Source of the DNA: Amphirosellinia nigrospora
Lineage: Eukaryota > Ascomycota > Sordariomycetes > Xylariales > Xylariaceae
Assembly: GCA_004123355.1 (NCBI GenBank)
Contig: SCHM01000002.1
Span: 1,178,001-1,242,000 of the forward strand
DNA length: 64,000 bases
Direction of reading: 5' to 3'
Positions 10,764 through 25,600 of this stretch are shown piece by piece (within the stretch, counting starts at the first letter, position 1; every line of letters begins with the position of its first letter). Below the pieces are notes generated by a model that saw nothing but the letters and a program-made list of their open reading frames with translations, searched no databases and was not told the origin of the DNA. The translations under genes and the position numbers were made by a program.

Positions 10764-13420
10764 TTACAAGTGGCCCAAATCAAAATCCCCGCGGAATCCT
10801 CCGTTCAGCAGCATAGCTGCAATTCTCTGCCGTTGGACCGGCATTGCATCTTCGTCATAGCACATGGGGTTGATTCCCAGTGCGAGGCACATCGCGTTGG
10901 TAATAACAAACATGCCGCAGTCCCAGGCGTTGGTTTGTCGTGGTGATGAAAACTCCTTAGTGTCCCAGTCATCAGGGACAAAATTGTCGCCAAGAAAGAG
11001 CTGCAGCCACGTATATGCGTGGCGCACCTGCGCGTCATTGGGATGATGGAACGAGTCCAGGTATGAAACCGTTCTGCGAGACGGTCGAATTGCGATTAAT
11101 GTCCAGTGAGCATTGGAATTGACAGGAATGAGAACGGTGTCGATATCGAAGAAGTTGCTCGGTGTCATGTTCCATTTACGACTGAACGGACGCGGGTAGA
11201 GCTTTTTATGATCGCCACAAAAAGCCTTCCAGTAAAGGGAGGACACGGCCACACACTTTGGGGGGTCTACTTTGGGCTTAATACCAGCCTTGTTGTTGAT
11301 ATAAGCTGCCAGGCAGCATAGTGTGGAGTGCACGCAATCGTCATTAAGCCAAGCAGTCGGCGGAACGAGTTTAGCGAAATCTCGCGGCTTAAGCTCTACA
11401 GCATCGGGATGCACAGCTCTGGGGTCGAAAGTGCCACTTCTTGGCGCATCCAAAGCTTTTTTCACCCACTCGAAGGAGGGCGCTGTGACTAGAGTCGACT
11501 TAGGTCGACGGACGCCGAGATGGCGGAGAGCAGCATTCTGCGCTTCAATTTCTTCACGTCGGAGACGTTCCATAAGCTCCCTTTTCAGAAGCTCAACCTT
11601 ATCGCCATCTGCTGGTAGGGAGTCATCTCCCAGACCGGGCAACGAGTGTACCACATCGTTCGGGAAGAATTCAAGAATGTTGTTATATCGTGCCTTCGGC
11701 GATGGACTATCGGGCGATGTTGGAGCTACCGTGACCTTACGACGGCGTTCTTCGCCTACATTTCTCTTTGCGGATGGCGACACGTGACCCTTCGGGACGG
11801 AGAGTCCTTGGGGAAAAACTTAATTGCTCTACGAGCAGCTACGGCGGCGGGATCCAACTTGAGACTTGGTTCACCAATGATGGTGTCGGCGAGCTCTTGT
11901 GCCAAAATAGCTTCCGTCTTATTCAAAGCTATGGGCACATAGTCATCCGACTTGGGGTTTGACTGAGTGTATCTGGGTTCGATAGGCTGTCGTGCCAAGA
12001 TAGTTTCCGTCTGTAATGAAACTATGGGCTCGGGCGAATCGATGTCCATGGGACTGCCCGGATACTCTTCATCTTCGCTGTCAGATGAGTCAATTGCATC
12101 AAGGGAGAAGTGGCCAGCATGATTGAAGTTAGGATCGGTCTCGTCAATCCCACGGGATCGGGAGGGCGCAATAGATCCATAGCTCGTTGTGCGCCTATTA
12201 GCCGACAATGCACTGAAGGGAATACCAACAGGGTGCAAATGTCTTGGAATGGGTCGGCTGAAGTCGGGCGGATCAACGAACGTTGGGCGTCTTTGAAACG
12301 GGTCACTGGGTCCAAGTCGTCCGAAGCTTCTATCTTGGAGTGTTCCTCTGTCAAGTCTAGGACGTTTCGGTGTGTGGGAGCCGCCATCCTCAATAGTCTG
12401 TGTAGCCTGTGTCACCGCAGTGGCTGTGATAGCGGGATTGATAGGTCGCTCGGCTTGTGCTGGGTGCTGAGCTTCAACGAGGCGCCAACGTACGGCTTGA
12501 AAAGCACCACGCATGAAGGCAGTAACGCCTCCGATGAACGTGTGGAGGCCATTTGTGTTTGGATTGGCAACGTTATCGGCGGGATTGTCGCGATGGAGAT
12601 CGAGAGGAGCTACAGGGCGAGGAGCCACTGGACGAGGAGCCACTGGACGAGGAGCCACGGGTGGTGGAACAGGGTTCGGTTCGTCTGCCCATGAGGGCCA
12701 AGTGCCGGGCATGGAGAGTTCAAAGTCGTAGGTTATGGTGGGATATGGGGAGGCTCGGCAGGAGTATGGGGAGGCTCAGCGGGCGTAGATACTGAGGATT
12801 CAAGTCCGACGGCTTCTGAAGCCGCTGCCCTAAAGTCCACGCCTGCTCTCTAGGCAGGCTGGTCATTGGCCAGCTAGTAAGAGTAGGAAGTTAGCATCAC
12901 ATACATACCTAGGTAGGTCGGTATAGGGGTCATAGATAGCCATCATGGTGGCCATGGTGATTATAGTAGCACAAAATGCGCGGGTAAGAGGCATGGGGAC
13001 TTACTAGATCAGGTTGTACCGGCACGTAATATTGAGAAGGCGAAGGGTTCCGGTGGAAAGAGGAATAGTCACGCTTGAGATTGCGTGGTAAACCAAGTGA
13101 GGAAGTTGTGCGAACGGGTTTAGCGAGGTTTGGTAACTGAATAGTTACCCGTCTAGGGGTAGGGTATACTCCCTGTAGCTCACGAGCGACGCGTTGGAGG
13201 CGGGGATCGACGAAGCGCGAGTTTAGGCGAGGGCTGATGCTTAGCACGCGATGACGATGATGACTTTGCCCGACGCTGATGGCTGCCGTGCGCGCCACAT
13301 CTATCGCTTCGTTTTCTGATCGTCGAGACCTGAGGTGGCGCTGTATACGACAGGCGCTGCAATGGAGGTAGTGGTTGGGCAGCTCCGAGTACTCATGGGG
13401 GTCTGCCACGTAGACGTCAT
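10764..13420 (-). CDS. Ulp1-family SUMO-type cysteine protease
   Basis: The C-terminal third is a C48 (Ulp1/SENP) protease domain: WLNDDCVHS, then NAHWTLIAI (catalytic His), YLDSF (Asp) and QTNAWDCGMF (oxyanion Gln and nucleophile Cys). This family matures SUMO or removes it from proteins, usually in the nucleus. The long N-terminal part is Pro/Ser/Arg-rich and disordered, with a VAPRP repeat. I start at the ATG at 13418-13420. Exon 1 ends at 13005 with a GTAAGT donor and exon 2 starts at 12849, giving a 155-bp intron that keeps phase. Frame breaks of one missing base each lie near 13,304, 12,742 and 11,790, so the gene appears as several separate open frames. A shorter model would start at the ATG at 12712. 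The catalytic domain is certain; the N-terminal exon is inferred. Confidence 0.8.
12604..12660 (-). repeat. 15-bp coding repeat (VAPRP)
   Basis: Four head-to-tail 15-bp units, the middle ones identical, encode VAPRP repeats in the disordered N-terminal part of the Ulp1-family protease. The unit length keeps the reading frame, so copy number can vary without breaking the protein. Confidence 0.85.
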
Positions 13421-13498
13421 GATGGTCAACAAGCAGGCTCGAATGGAATGTATGATATAAGAGGTTTATTGCAGTGTGCAGATTGGAATGTGCGAGTT

Positions 13499-13535
13499 GC
13501 AGTGTGCAGTGTGCAGTGTGCAGTGTGCAGTGCGG
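13499..13535. repeat. 7-bp tandem repeat
   Basis: About five units of AGTGTGC lie head to tail, roughly 80 bp upstream of the proposed start of the Ulp1-family gene. A G/A-rich tract with repeated GGGGAA follows at about 13,640-13,670. Both lie in the presumed promoter. Confidence 0.85.
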
Positions 13536-16519
13536 TTTCAGAAAGTGAGATGCTGGCAGAGTGCTGAGTGCTGAGTGTTGTGAATCGTGAATGTGCGAAG
13601 ACAATTGGAATGTGTAACGAGAAGGGAGCAAGGGAGGGAGAAGCAGGGGAGGGGAAGGGGAAGGGGAAAGCCGGGAGTAGGCGCTTTTATAGCAACAATC
13701 TTCGACAGCAATTACTCGAAACTTTAATCGCACAGGCAGGCAGACATAAAGTCAACTTAAACATTAGGTTTAACTTACCTAAGGTTAAAAGGTAAATGGA
13801 TGGAAATTACGCAACGTACCTACATGTACCTAGGTACTGGCAGACTTCGAACTTCGTCATAGGCAAGTCCGAATAAGCGTCGCATAAACCTTATGTGGGC
13901 AACCAGCCGTCTGCACAGCATGCGCGCTTGGGTGGGCGGAAATGGGTTACGGAGGGATGGAGTGAAGCTGCAATATGCTACAGTCTAGACAATCTGGAGT
14001 TTTTTTGGAGGCTCGACGTTCAGCCTGGTCTAGCCTTAGATTAGACCTAGACCTTTCTAAGCGCGTCGTCGGCCACTTACAGCTCGAATCTGGGACCATG
14101 TGTAAGGTTAGCGCGGAATGGGCTCGATCTGCGTCATCAGTCCCCGATGAGGAATGGTTTTGAACCCCTGCATCTAGCGCTCGCAGTACCTCAGGTATAA
14201 GGTATACAAGAAGTCAATTTGAAAACCTAGAACAGCAAGCCGTGATAATGTAGATAGATCATTAGACACCTAGCGCTCGTGATATAATATTGTGTGCAGG
14301 TGACTTTTTGCTCTTTGCATTTCGATTATCCTGCCTAGAAGGATGTGGTTTTTGTGCTCACCTGAAAGTCTGATCGCAATTCGATGTCCCTGCTTAAGTT
14401 GGTCTATTATTGGCAATAGTCTCTAGCCTCGATATTCCACATTACTCAAAGCTGCATACTCGCCCGTATGTACACCTGACGCGACGTTTATAATATGCAC
14501 GGGGTGAAAACTTTGGTAACTTTATTTGCATGACCTTTTGCCTTAAGATTCCTATTTTTTCTAATCCTCCTAGTATCAAATGTTCTTTAGCTGATGCGAA
14601 CCTATCATATGCGTCTGTTGTCCATATTAACCTATTCGCACAATGGCACATGTATCTGTCTACTCTGATTAAGTGTATACGAATGCAACCTTTACGAGTC
14701 AAACTTGCTACGTCCTCCACAGAAACCGTTGCTCAAAATTCGGAATAGGCGCCATCCGTCCTATTCTCGGAGAGGTTAGTGCTACGATACTCTTGTGCAT
14801 ATTGACCGGTCCCAATACTCGTGGTCAGTCTTTGATTTCACGGACGGAAACTAAATCCAGTTCAAGGTCTGTCACAATGTGAACTTCACATTATTTGCGA
14901 CCCAACGTTTCAGACATTCCTGCATTTTGCTAGAATCAGCCGCCCAGATAGGCCCCATAACCTACTGCAGGCGCCTAGAAATTGTGTTATATTTTAGTTA
15001 GGATATTGTGACCTCGAGAAATGTAAGGGAACAATAAAAATAGAATGCGGATTTCGTAGCACTATGAGATAAATATACATGTAACCACCCCTAATCACAC
15101 ATTTGAATGGAACCATGTGGCGACCCCAACTGGGCCACTCCGATCCTCGCATCCGATGACGGCGCTTGTGCCTATCCCGACGAAAATTAAATCAACCATC
15201 TGATAATATTATAGCGCCACATACAATGTTGTGAAACGCAGCAGGGCCTATGATAAAGTATAGCTAGGAAGTTACTATAAGGTTGGTAATATCCTTTGTG
15301 CTTTGTTGCACATGGCTGAAGCAAGAGGATGGGACCAACCGGGACAGCCTGTTGGGACGAGAGATGCCACGCTGGACCCTGCATGAGTGACATGACGTTT
15401 ACCCAATCACCAAGCGTATTGATGAATTCAAGCTTGTTTTCTATTTAATTATTTGCTCGGCGTGCCACCATGGCAAATTAAACCAAACTATACGGCGCTA
15501 TTTTCCGACGGTAACATATATATCTTGATTGATTGCAGAGCTATTCGGTCGATTTCTAAGCGAGTTCGCCATATTTTACGCCATGAGATAGAGTGAAAGA
15601 CCAATACTCGAACTACTCAGCAAATCATTAGGTCTCGCGAAATGGGCTTGCTTGCTACCTCATAAGAAAGTGCTAGTATGAGCCTCCCATCTCTAACTCC
15701 TTTGTAACTACTTTCATTATAAAGAAACAAAGGAGCGGTAAATAGTGATTGTCGGCAGCAGAATACCTACGCGCAATCCTAGTCCTTGCTGTCCAATTCT
15801 AGATACCTACAACACAGAGATAAACACAAAACTGGTAAAAGAAATGTCTTCCTCCAACGACGAACGCAGTGTGAGCAAAGATACCAGTGCCGCAGATGCT
15901 GCGATAGAGCGCGAAGGATGCTCCGTCCCCTTCCCCCGATGACAAAGCCGCCGCACAATGCCGAGGCGCCTAAAACATACACACCTGGGAAGCCAACTGT
16001 ACACCGCGTTCCTCCTCCAGGTTGTTCAGGGGAAGAACCCGAAGTGGCTCGAAAGACGACTTGATAGCACTTAATAGGAACGGGAAGCATGTGGAATTTG
16101 CGGGAATAAAATCTTGATATGCAATAGCTTCGTTGCCACTGGTTTTGGGGCTGTAGAGACAGGGGTCTTCCACGATTAAGCAACGTCTAGCCGCCGAATT
16201 GTCACTGTCTTATACCTATTGATTGCATCACCTGGAAGAAGAACAGCAGGCGAGAGGATGGTTACGCACAGAGAAGAATAACTATATTCGAGAGAACTCG
16301 CTATATACACAAAAGATCTATATTTACTAACCAAAAATGTATCCAAAATGAATGGGACTAGATGAAGTGAAGAGTAAATGGGAAAATGCAGCGATGTGCG
16401 CACATGCCTATATCGCGAGAGATCCGGCCCTCAGATCAAGCGTTGGCAACGTTGAAGCAGGATTTAGTTCCTTACTTCAACCCTCTATCTGGAAGCCGGC
16501 TTCAGGTGGGCAGGGTGGC
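13536..16519. other. Gene-poor intergenic DNA
   Basis: It includes the presumed promoter of the Ulp1-family gene. A palindrome copy (GTACCTAGGTAC) lies at 13826-13837. Opposed short frames at 14442-14748 and 15779-16183 have no recognisable family, and I do not call them genes. Confidence 0.4.
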
Positions 16520-17910
16520 CTAGTTCCATTGAATGTGGATAAGAGGCGTGGAATATATTTGAGTGTCTCCTATAACATCGTTCTTCGTATATGTAATATA
16601 AATTTCGTTGGTTGTGGTTCCGGCCGGGTTGAGTCCTGGCTGGGCTTGAAGGGTGTACGCTCCCAGTGCATAGCTCCCGTCTCGCCCGAGTAAAAATTGA
16701 CGGGGCTCTCCCATGGCCCCGTAATGGAATCGGCCGTCGTGATGAAGAAGTCGGCGGAAACGCTAAGGCCGGCCTATGAGAAAGATTGGGAGTTAATATA
16801 ATAACTCATATAGCGCAGGGCTGTAGGGAGTCACAAGAAAAGGGATTGAAAATGGAATATCAACTGACCTGACCAATCCATACCCACTTATTCCAGAAAT
16901 CGGAAAAGTAGAATGTGCCTTGTCCGCCCGCGCCCGCGTTCTGAATGTTGAGATTCGCGTCGTTTAGACCCGGCATGTTGGAGGTCCAAGCGCCGTTGAC
17001 CCAGTACTGGTACTGGGATGTGTCCTCGATAGATCCCACGGGGACCTTTGCCAAGGAGATGACACCATTAGATGGCTTTCCGAACAGGTAAGCGACGCCG
17101 TCTTTAATCACGTTGCCGTAATTGCCATACGGAATGGAGCCATAGACCCAGAAGTTCTCATTCACGAGAGCGACCGTGGGCAAGACATTGGCATCCGATG
17201 TACCCAAGTCATACGTCAACCTGTAAAGCGAAGTTGCTGGGTCTGGGTCATTCGTGCTAAAGCTGAAGTTGCTTTGGTGTTAGTATATTTTTAAAGGTTG
17301 TATGGAGGTTTTTTCTTCCTAGTTTCATCTAGGTCGAATCTCTTATTAGGGATGTATCCAACTCACTATTATATGATTAGCATGTAACAAACATAGTATT
17401 CTTCCACGGATTTTTCTTGTCCATACCTCCGGATTTATATGCGATTTACGAATCCATGTATATGCGGTGACGGCATTATTAGCAGTTAATGCCAAAAGGA
17501 GGGATCGGGCCAGATGGCGTAGCGAGAACCATCATCGCATAAGCCCGCGCTGTTACCGTTACATTCCCGGCCGTGTAAGTGAAGTAAGGATCCCGGCTAC
17601 CGCCACCGCCGTACTGCTGGAGCGACGGCGTGCCATCGGCATTGAAATCCGACCAACTCGCCGAGGAGGCCCAAATTGGTAGAATCGGTGTGCCGTTACT
17701 ATCAAAGGGGTCACTATCACGGCATGTCCAAAAAGCACGGTTGCCAATCCGGGTTGAACCGCAGGAATCCCGATTGATCGCCGGATCGGCGACGTTTCCT
17801 ACAACAGTAGCGCTTTTTACTGTTGGGGTAAACGCTCGCTTCTGAATAGCACAAGAAGAAACGCCCTCCAGGAGCAATGAAGTAAAAAGTAAACAAACTG
17901 GCAACGCCAT
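16520..17910 (-). CDS. Secreted DUF4185-like protein
   Basis: The ATG at 17908-17910 starts a signal peptide (MALPVCLLFTSLLLEGVSSC). The mature part has the Gly/Trp/Tyr-rich blade pattern of fungal DUF4185 proteins, for example NENFWVYGSIPYG, KDGVAYLFGKP, FWNKWVWIGQ and SITGPWESP. This predicted beta-propeller-like family has no settled activity and has been compared with glycoside-hydrolase folds. Exon 2 (about 17,285 to 16,869) joins exon 3 at 16773 through a 95-bp intron. A first intron runs from a GTATGG donor near 17,428 to about 17,290. Single-base frame breaks lie near 17,482 and 16,684. The family name is from memory of similar sequences; secretion is the firmer claim. Confidence 0.65.
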
Positions 17911-20382
17911 ATTGACGATATTGATTAGCAAAGACAAGCAAAGACAGCAAAGAGAAACCAGAACTGCACGGGAAACAACTCACCAATTCTGTTCTGTGCT
18001 CGCCGTTTTGAAGCCTGAGAATGTCGAGATCTGCATGAGATCCTATCAAGCCACCTACCCCTTTGGGGAGAGGAAGCCAGCCCCTTATGGCGATGAAGAC
18101 AGGGGCATGTTAGGATCTAGGATGATCTCATCCAAATCCGGGTTAAAGCCCTGCAGGCGGCGTTAAAGAATTCTGGAAAACAAGGATTTGGAGGAGATCA
18201 TGGGGATTGCCGCTGCTCACATTTACACTAGCTTATAACCTCATCCGTTGCTCCGTTGGGCTCCCAAGCTAACGTGAATGAAGCTCGAGCTGTCGCTTGA
18301 GCTATAACGTAGCTGAGCTCAAAGAGACATCTGAAACTCGTAAATCAAAGTTGACAGGTATCTAATGATGAATTCAATAATCTGTAGCCAGGAACTCTAT
18401 GAACTACAAAGTCCGTGATATACTGGTGTAAAGGGAGATGGAGAGAGCAACTCGAGATGCCCCAAATTGGAGTCATACATATGCCGCTATACTAGCAGTA
18501 GGCAGGTGACTAGATTATTGAAAGGATTGCAACTAAGTGGCGGCCCGATGGTCCTTCACTTCAGCATTTGAGAAATGTCGAACTGTTTATTCGTTGGGCA
18601 AGCATTGGAACTCGTAACCCGCGCCCGTTAGCGAACGTGTGGTGGCATACCGAGCCCAGATTCTATAAGTCGGTAGTTTACACATACCGCAAGCTCTGAA
18701 TGAAAGCTTCAACATTCTCATTAGTTATTCTTAGAAAACACTATACACTATACACTAGCACGTGGCCATGGCTACTTATTGACGGATCATAAACGTCAGG
18801 GTATACCAAACAGACTACTTTGTACTAAGGAAGCTAACACCCTGGGCAGTGGATAGCGGAAATTTTGGCCACGACGGCATCCATTTAGTAGCGCTGCGTA
18901 AAGCTTCCAGGGGGGTCCAAGGTTGTTTCAAGGTTGTGGGGTAAATATGGTAGTGTATAGTTGGTACGTTACATAACATGTTAGTATATAGTAAAGGATC
19001 CCTATATTCTAATTAGCTGTATCGATAACTTTTCGAGTGCTGACAAAGCAGAGTAGGAATAGCTCATACCAAAACATCGTGTTTCCGTATACCGCATAGC
19101 CTACCTACATAGTGCTTTATTGTCCGACGCCTAGTTATTGGGGCCATCAGGTTGGTAGTTCTCTAAGTATGTCTAATTTCCGAAATCGACGTCTGGGGTC
19201 GGAAATAAGGAGGTGGCTGGAGATATGCTATATATCCGCTCTGCTCTCGGTCCGAATGGGGACTACCTACCTATTAGGTATATATATCCAATTACAATTT
19301 CGCTATCCGAACAAGTACGTATATCAAGACTTATGTGTGTATTAGCGTAAACAATATTCCTAAGGTCCTAGTGTAAATTCCACGTGTAGCTCCATAGTGG
19401 TCAAGGCCGTTTTGAGGTTTAGCTGAACTGCCTAGGTTGCACACTCACTCCATCATGCGCCACATTTCGCTTCGGCGCAGTAAGCCTCCGCCACAGGGAA
19501 TGTATAGTTCTTATCTTATCACGTACATAGAGAATACCTAGGTACCTAATGTAACGTGGAGGCTCACAGATCAATCCCCATTTATTCTTTCCCGAAGAAT
19601 GTAGCCGTGGCGATCCAGTGTATCCACACAATACTGCACCAGTCCTTCGGCCCCGCTCTACACTACCGCGATGACATCCCGTGCAAGAGAGCCGAAGTTC
19701 CAAACACCTGACACCTCGATATTCAACGCCTTCCCATCTATGCTCCCCTCATATTAGGTACCAGTAGGTACCTCAAACTAGCACTTACCTCTAGTCTAGG
19801 AATGGGATTTCTCTTCATGCCGCGAGCCAGCCTGCAGGTTCACTCCACCTTTCCCACCGCTATGGAATCCAACGTACGCCCGCCTGTTGGCCGTTGGCAT
19901 CGTGCTCGATTATCTAATTAGCTTATCTATCGATCTGACTTATTAATACTAATCCTTGTCGCCCACGCTATTCCCTAGTAGAGATGTTGCACTTCCCGAT
20001 TCTCTATGCCGTGTCATTCTCAGCTAGCTGCCGATAATTGACGCTCTTGTCCGAAGCCTCGGGCCGGTATCCGAGACTATGCGAAGGACTTGTCAATATT
20101 AAATGGCCTCCTCGTTCGGTTATCCCGCGCTCTATTGATTTCTTCGATCTAAGTTAACAACCAATCGTCTATGAGTGGGCATATTAATTTTACGTGCCAC
20201 GAGAGTAATATCTTTGGTGTTACATTTGGTATTCCCCCTCAGATCTTCTTTCAGAGGGCGACCCTTCTTTGTGTCTTGTTTTCTTCCGAACTACATCTCA
20301 ATTATTACGGCCGTAAGGACACACTGCTACTCGCTCCTCGTTTCCTTTTGGTTATACGTCCTACGTCAGCATCGAACCCACA
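17911..20382. other. Gene-poor intergenic DNA
   Basis: No supported gene. Short frames at 19112-19345 and 19419-19703 show no recognisable features. A palindrome copy (TACCTAGGTA) is at 19535-19544, with related TAGGTACC sites near 19,757 and 19,769. The last few hundred bases are the presumed promoter of the monooxygenase. Confidence 0.4.
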
Positions 20383-22484
<2,102 letters not shown>

Positions 22485-23346
22485 AGACTTTTTATATGTT
22501 ACATGGATTTCGCCTACGGATATAGCCTTCGACTATTCGCACTACTTGGGGCTTTGTAATCTCGCTTTCACCGAGACATAAAAATTCCGGCTATACGACC
22601 CTACGGACCTCCGTAAGGTATTAAGAATTATTTTGTGTATATATAGGCTAGTCAGGTCTTAAGCCCCTCTAAGGAAAACTTACAGAGTAAGGAGTCTTTT
22701 GACGCTATTCCCAAGCCCTGCTACTGAACCCTTGTGATATTATGTCAGCTGTAGTTTGTTTCGTTCCGTTTCATAATTCGGGACTGATATGGTTATATGA
22801 ACTAAGGATCATTATTAAGTTAATAAAAATATCCCGTCTACTGCTATCAAACAATTAATAATTAAGTATACCAAGGCGGCTATACAACTGCGAAATCAGA
22901 ACCGGATCAGGAGGCTAATCGGGCATTAAACCTTTAGACTTTTCACTTCTCTAAACAAGAGCAAGTCGTCCATGGTTTGATCAACGCGGCAGAATATTCT
23001 TATAGTGTGTATCCGTTGATGAAACAATCATATTAGAAGCGAGGGTTTTCGCATCCTTATTATAGCTAAACAGACTATCAACCGAGCTATATAGGGAAAC
23101 AGCGCAAGTAGATCCTTTAATAAGAGTATAGTAAAATGAGAGGTACAAATATATTTTTCATCATTATAAAATGAAGAAATCCTCGGCGAAGCGGGCAACA
23201 GTTGTTTAAAGAACAAAAAATCAAGTCAAGTTCCCTTCATTCTACCCCAGTCATACATCTCCACGCAAAAAACGACTTGTGAACTCCCCGTGACCCTCCC
23301 GCCACTCTAGTACAATAGCGCCTAGCAGCATCCCGTTTGTTTAACG
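22485..23346. other. Convergent intergenic region
   Basis: AT-rich spacer between the plus-strand monooxygenase and the minus-strand secreted protein, probably holding both 3' ends. No gene or stable hairpin noted. Confidence 0.5.
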
Positions 23347-23948
23347 CTAACAAGGTGACGAGTAAAAATCGACGTGATTGCCGTTCCTTTTATAGCAACC
23401 CGAAAATCCCCAATTACTGAACCCACCATCGCCAGCGAGATCGAACGACCCGTGGTCAAAAACCCAGACTTCGTATCCTTGGGTGTTATCGAACCAGGTG
23501 TTCAAATCAACCTCCTTGTGCACATGCTGGGCACCATAAAGGTCGTACCCGCTGTCTGGGTCGTGGTATACGAGGACATTCTTGTCAGGGAACTGGTCCC
23601 GGAGCGTATTTACCGCGCCCGAGACGAAATTGGCTTCCGTTGTCCCCAAATCATCTTCGATATCGCTGATCACATCTACGACGGCACTGCCGATGTCGAT
23701 TGCAGCTACACAGTAGACTTTGTGTTAGTTTACGATAGGGGGCGGTGGTGTAGTCTTGACTTACTACTTAGCACCGAGAGGTACCCTCTCTTGTCAGATT
23801 CGCCGTGCAGGGCGAGGAGCTGGCTGTCTTTGCCAACGGGTACAGCGGGCTGAGAGACATGATCGACCCATTCAGAGGCAGACGGTACGGCTAGGCATAG
23901 AGTAGGCTTAAGGAAGCTCAGGGGAACTAGAAGCTGAGTGAAGCGCAT
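23347..23948 (-). CDS. Small secreted protein, unknown family
   Basis: Two exons (23948-23765 and 23705-23347) with a textbook 59-bp intron (GTAAGT donor, CTAAC branch point, TAG acceptor) give an intact protein of about 180 aa. The N-terminus is a signal peptide (MRFTQLLVPLSFLKP, then LCLAVPSA). The mature part is acidic and aromatic, with EVWVFDHGSFDL and GFSNWGFSGCYKRNG near the C-terminus, and ends in Cys. Only two cysteines are in the C-terminal half, enough for one disulfide. I do not recognise the family. Small size, secretion and position in gene-poor DNA fit an effector or defence-type secreted protein, but this is inference. Confidence 0.82.
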
Positions 23949-25309
23949 TTTGATAATATAAGCATGAATTGTCGTAATCTATTCGTTTGGTAACTTGTAT
24001 CACGTAGAGGATATTGCGCAGTCGTGTTCTGTTGAAACAAAAGTCTTGATGATGAAGGAGGAGGAGCCAGCTCTTATGTACCCATCCAGAGTCTCTGGTC
24101 GCCATGTCCAGCGAGCCATCCGCTTGAGAATTGTATTGCGGATGGAGGCAGTGCTAACGAGGCTCCGGGGGCGGAATACCTGGTCGGCTTTCCAAAGTGC
24201 AGATTCTATCAGCACTGAAATAGCACGAAACCTACATCCAGCCGATGCTCGCATTCTCATGAAGAGGCGTGGCCATCTTTCGCGGGCTCGCGTCACCACC
24301 TTTCCGTAGCAGACTAATCATATGTCCTGTCCAGTCGCCATTAGATATGCAAATAAACCAGCATCAGGTTTCGAGTACGCCTTCCTGGGGGCCAGGGGTT
24401 GTTTATATAAATCATCACGAGATGTCGGCGTTCTAAGAGGGGCTTAGAGGCCTTAGATTGTCCGCATGTCTGAGACATGTTGTGGCGTTTATAGGAACCG
24501 ACATTTTCGACAGCCTGCATTGCCTTAACCGCTAAGGCGTTGAGCTACTGATCTCGTACATAGTGGCTTGCATCGATACTTGTTGTTATTGGCTATTTCC
24601 ATGCATCAAGATTTTAATATAGATAGTGTTGTCTAGTTACATTAGGTAAATAAGTACCTAGATAGATATGTATATCGATTTGTTTTGTCTCAGCAGCCTG
24701 CCTACGAGGCGGTTTCCTAGCTTGCTTGGCAGATTAGGAACGATATCAGGGAGGGCTTTACAATGATACCAAGGCTCAGATACCAGACTTCAGTGATATG
24801 ATTGCCTGCAGATAAATATGCGAAAGCAACACTGACGTCAGTGTGCCTTTCCGCAGAGTATTAATCGATTACCGTAGCGCTAACCCCTTGAAATACTAAC
24901 ATATACTGAATCAACCCCCGTACTTTGGGCTATTACTCATCCAAGAACTAGAGTTATTCCGGGAGATAATTGTAGAACTGTATGATCAAACCAAACGAAA
25001 TATATCGATATAACCTGATAACTTGTAGTATATAGTTAAATTGTAAAAACAAAGAGTGTGTCGTTGTCAGGATAATCGGTCACAGTGACCCCACGGGGTA
25101 GATCTAGTAGACCTTCGTATATATATATGACTGTAACCCCCTTATTTTGGGAGGTTCAGGAATTAATTGACCACTCTATTAAGCCCTAACTACGTCCCTG
25201 GTTGCAAGCAGGTCTCTCTATTCACTCTGGAGCCCAATCACCTGACAGTCGTCAGTTGCAGTGCTTCATCTCCAAGTGCCCAAGTATTCCCCTCTGTCGC
25301 ATGGATCTC
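23949..25309. other. Gene-poor intergenic DNA
   Basis: Presumed promoter of the secreted-protein gene, then AT-rich DNA. Opposed open frames at 23995-24309 show no recognisable domain. A small hairpin at about 24,517-24,533 (GCCTTA arms) resembles a tRNA D-arm but has no matching tRNA body. Confidence 0.4.
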
Positions 25310-25600
25310 GCTAAATACTACCCTACAAGGCTGAAGCAGTCGTACGAAGTTATCGTGAGTCTTAATCACTTACCTACAGCTAGAATAGATCACTGAGGTA
25401 CACAGACTCTGACTATACGAGTCTACGGTGATCTGCGAAGCTACAAGAAGGATGCGAGGAAGGATTCGAACATTGAATGCATGGAATCCTCCTGCCCGGA
25501 GAGATAGAAAAGATAGATCTTCATAGCACCTTTAGCACCTTAGTTGATTATTACTCAATTGAACTATTCCAAACACTCTATCTGAGCCCTTGTGACACCC
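25310..25600. repeat. Dispersed repeat, copy 2
   Basis: Second copy of the block at 9300-9585, same orientation. The first 60 bases (through TACGAAGTTATCGTGAGTCT) and the last 60 (TTATTACTCAAT through GAGCCCTTGTGACA) are close matches, with mostly G-to-A and C-to-T differences. The middle differs and here contains GGATTCGAAC, which resembles a reversed tRNA B-box, so a tRNA-derived SINE origin is possible but unproven. Confidence 0.75.

Noticed and set aside
12930-13733. A 267-codon minus-strand frame read as a separate gene
   Set aside because: It has no ATG. Its 3' half fits as part of exon 1 of the Ulp1-family gene, and its 5' half crosses a 7-bp tandem repeat and purine tract that look like promoter.
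24517-24560. tRNA-like D-arm (GGTTAAGGC) on the minus strand
   Set aside because: It is a simple 6-bp hairpin; no anticodon or T-arm with correct spacing follows.
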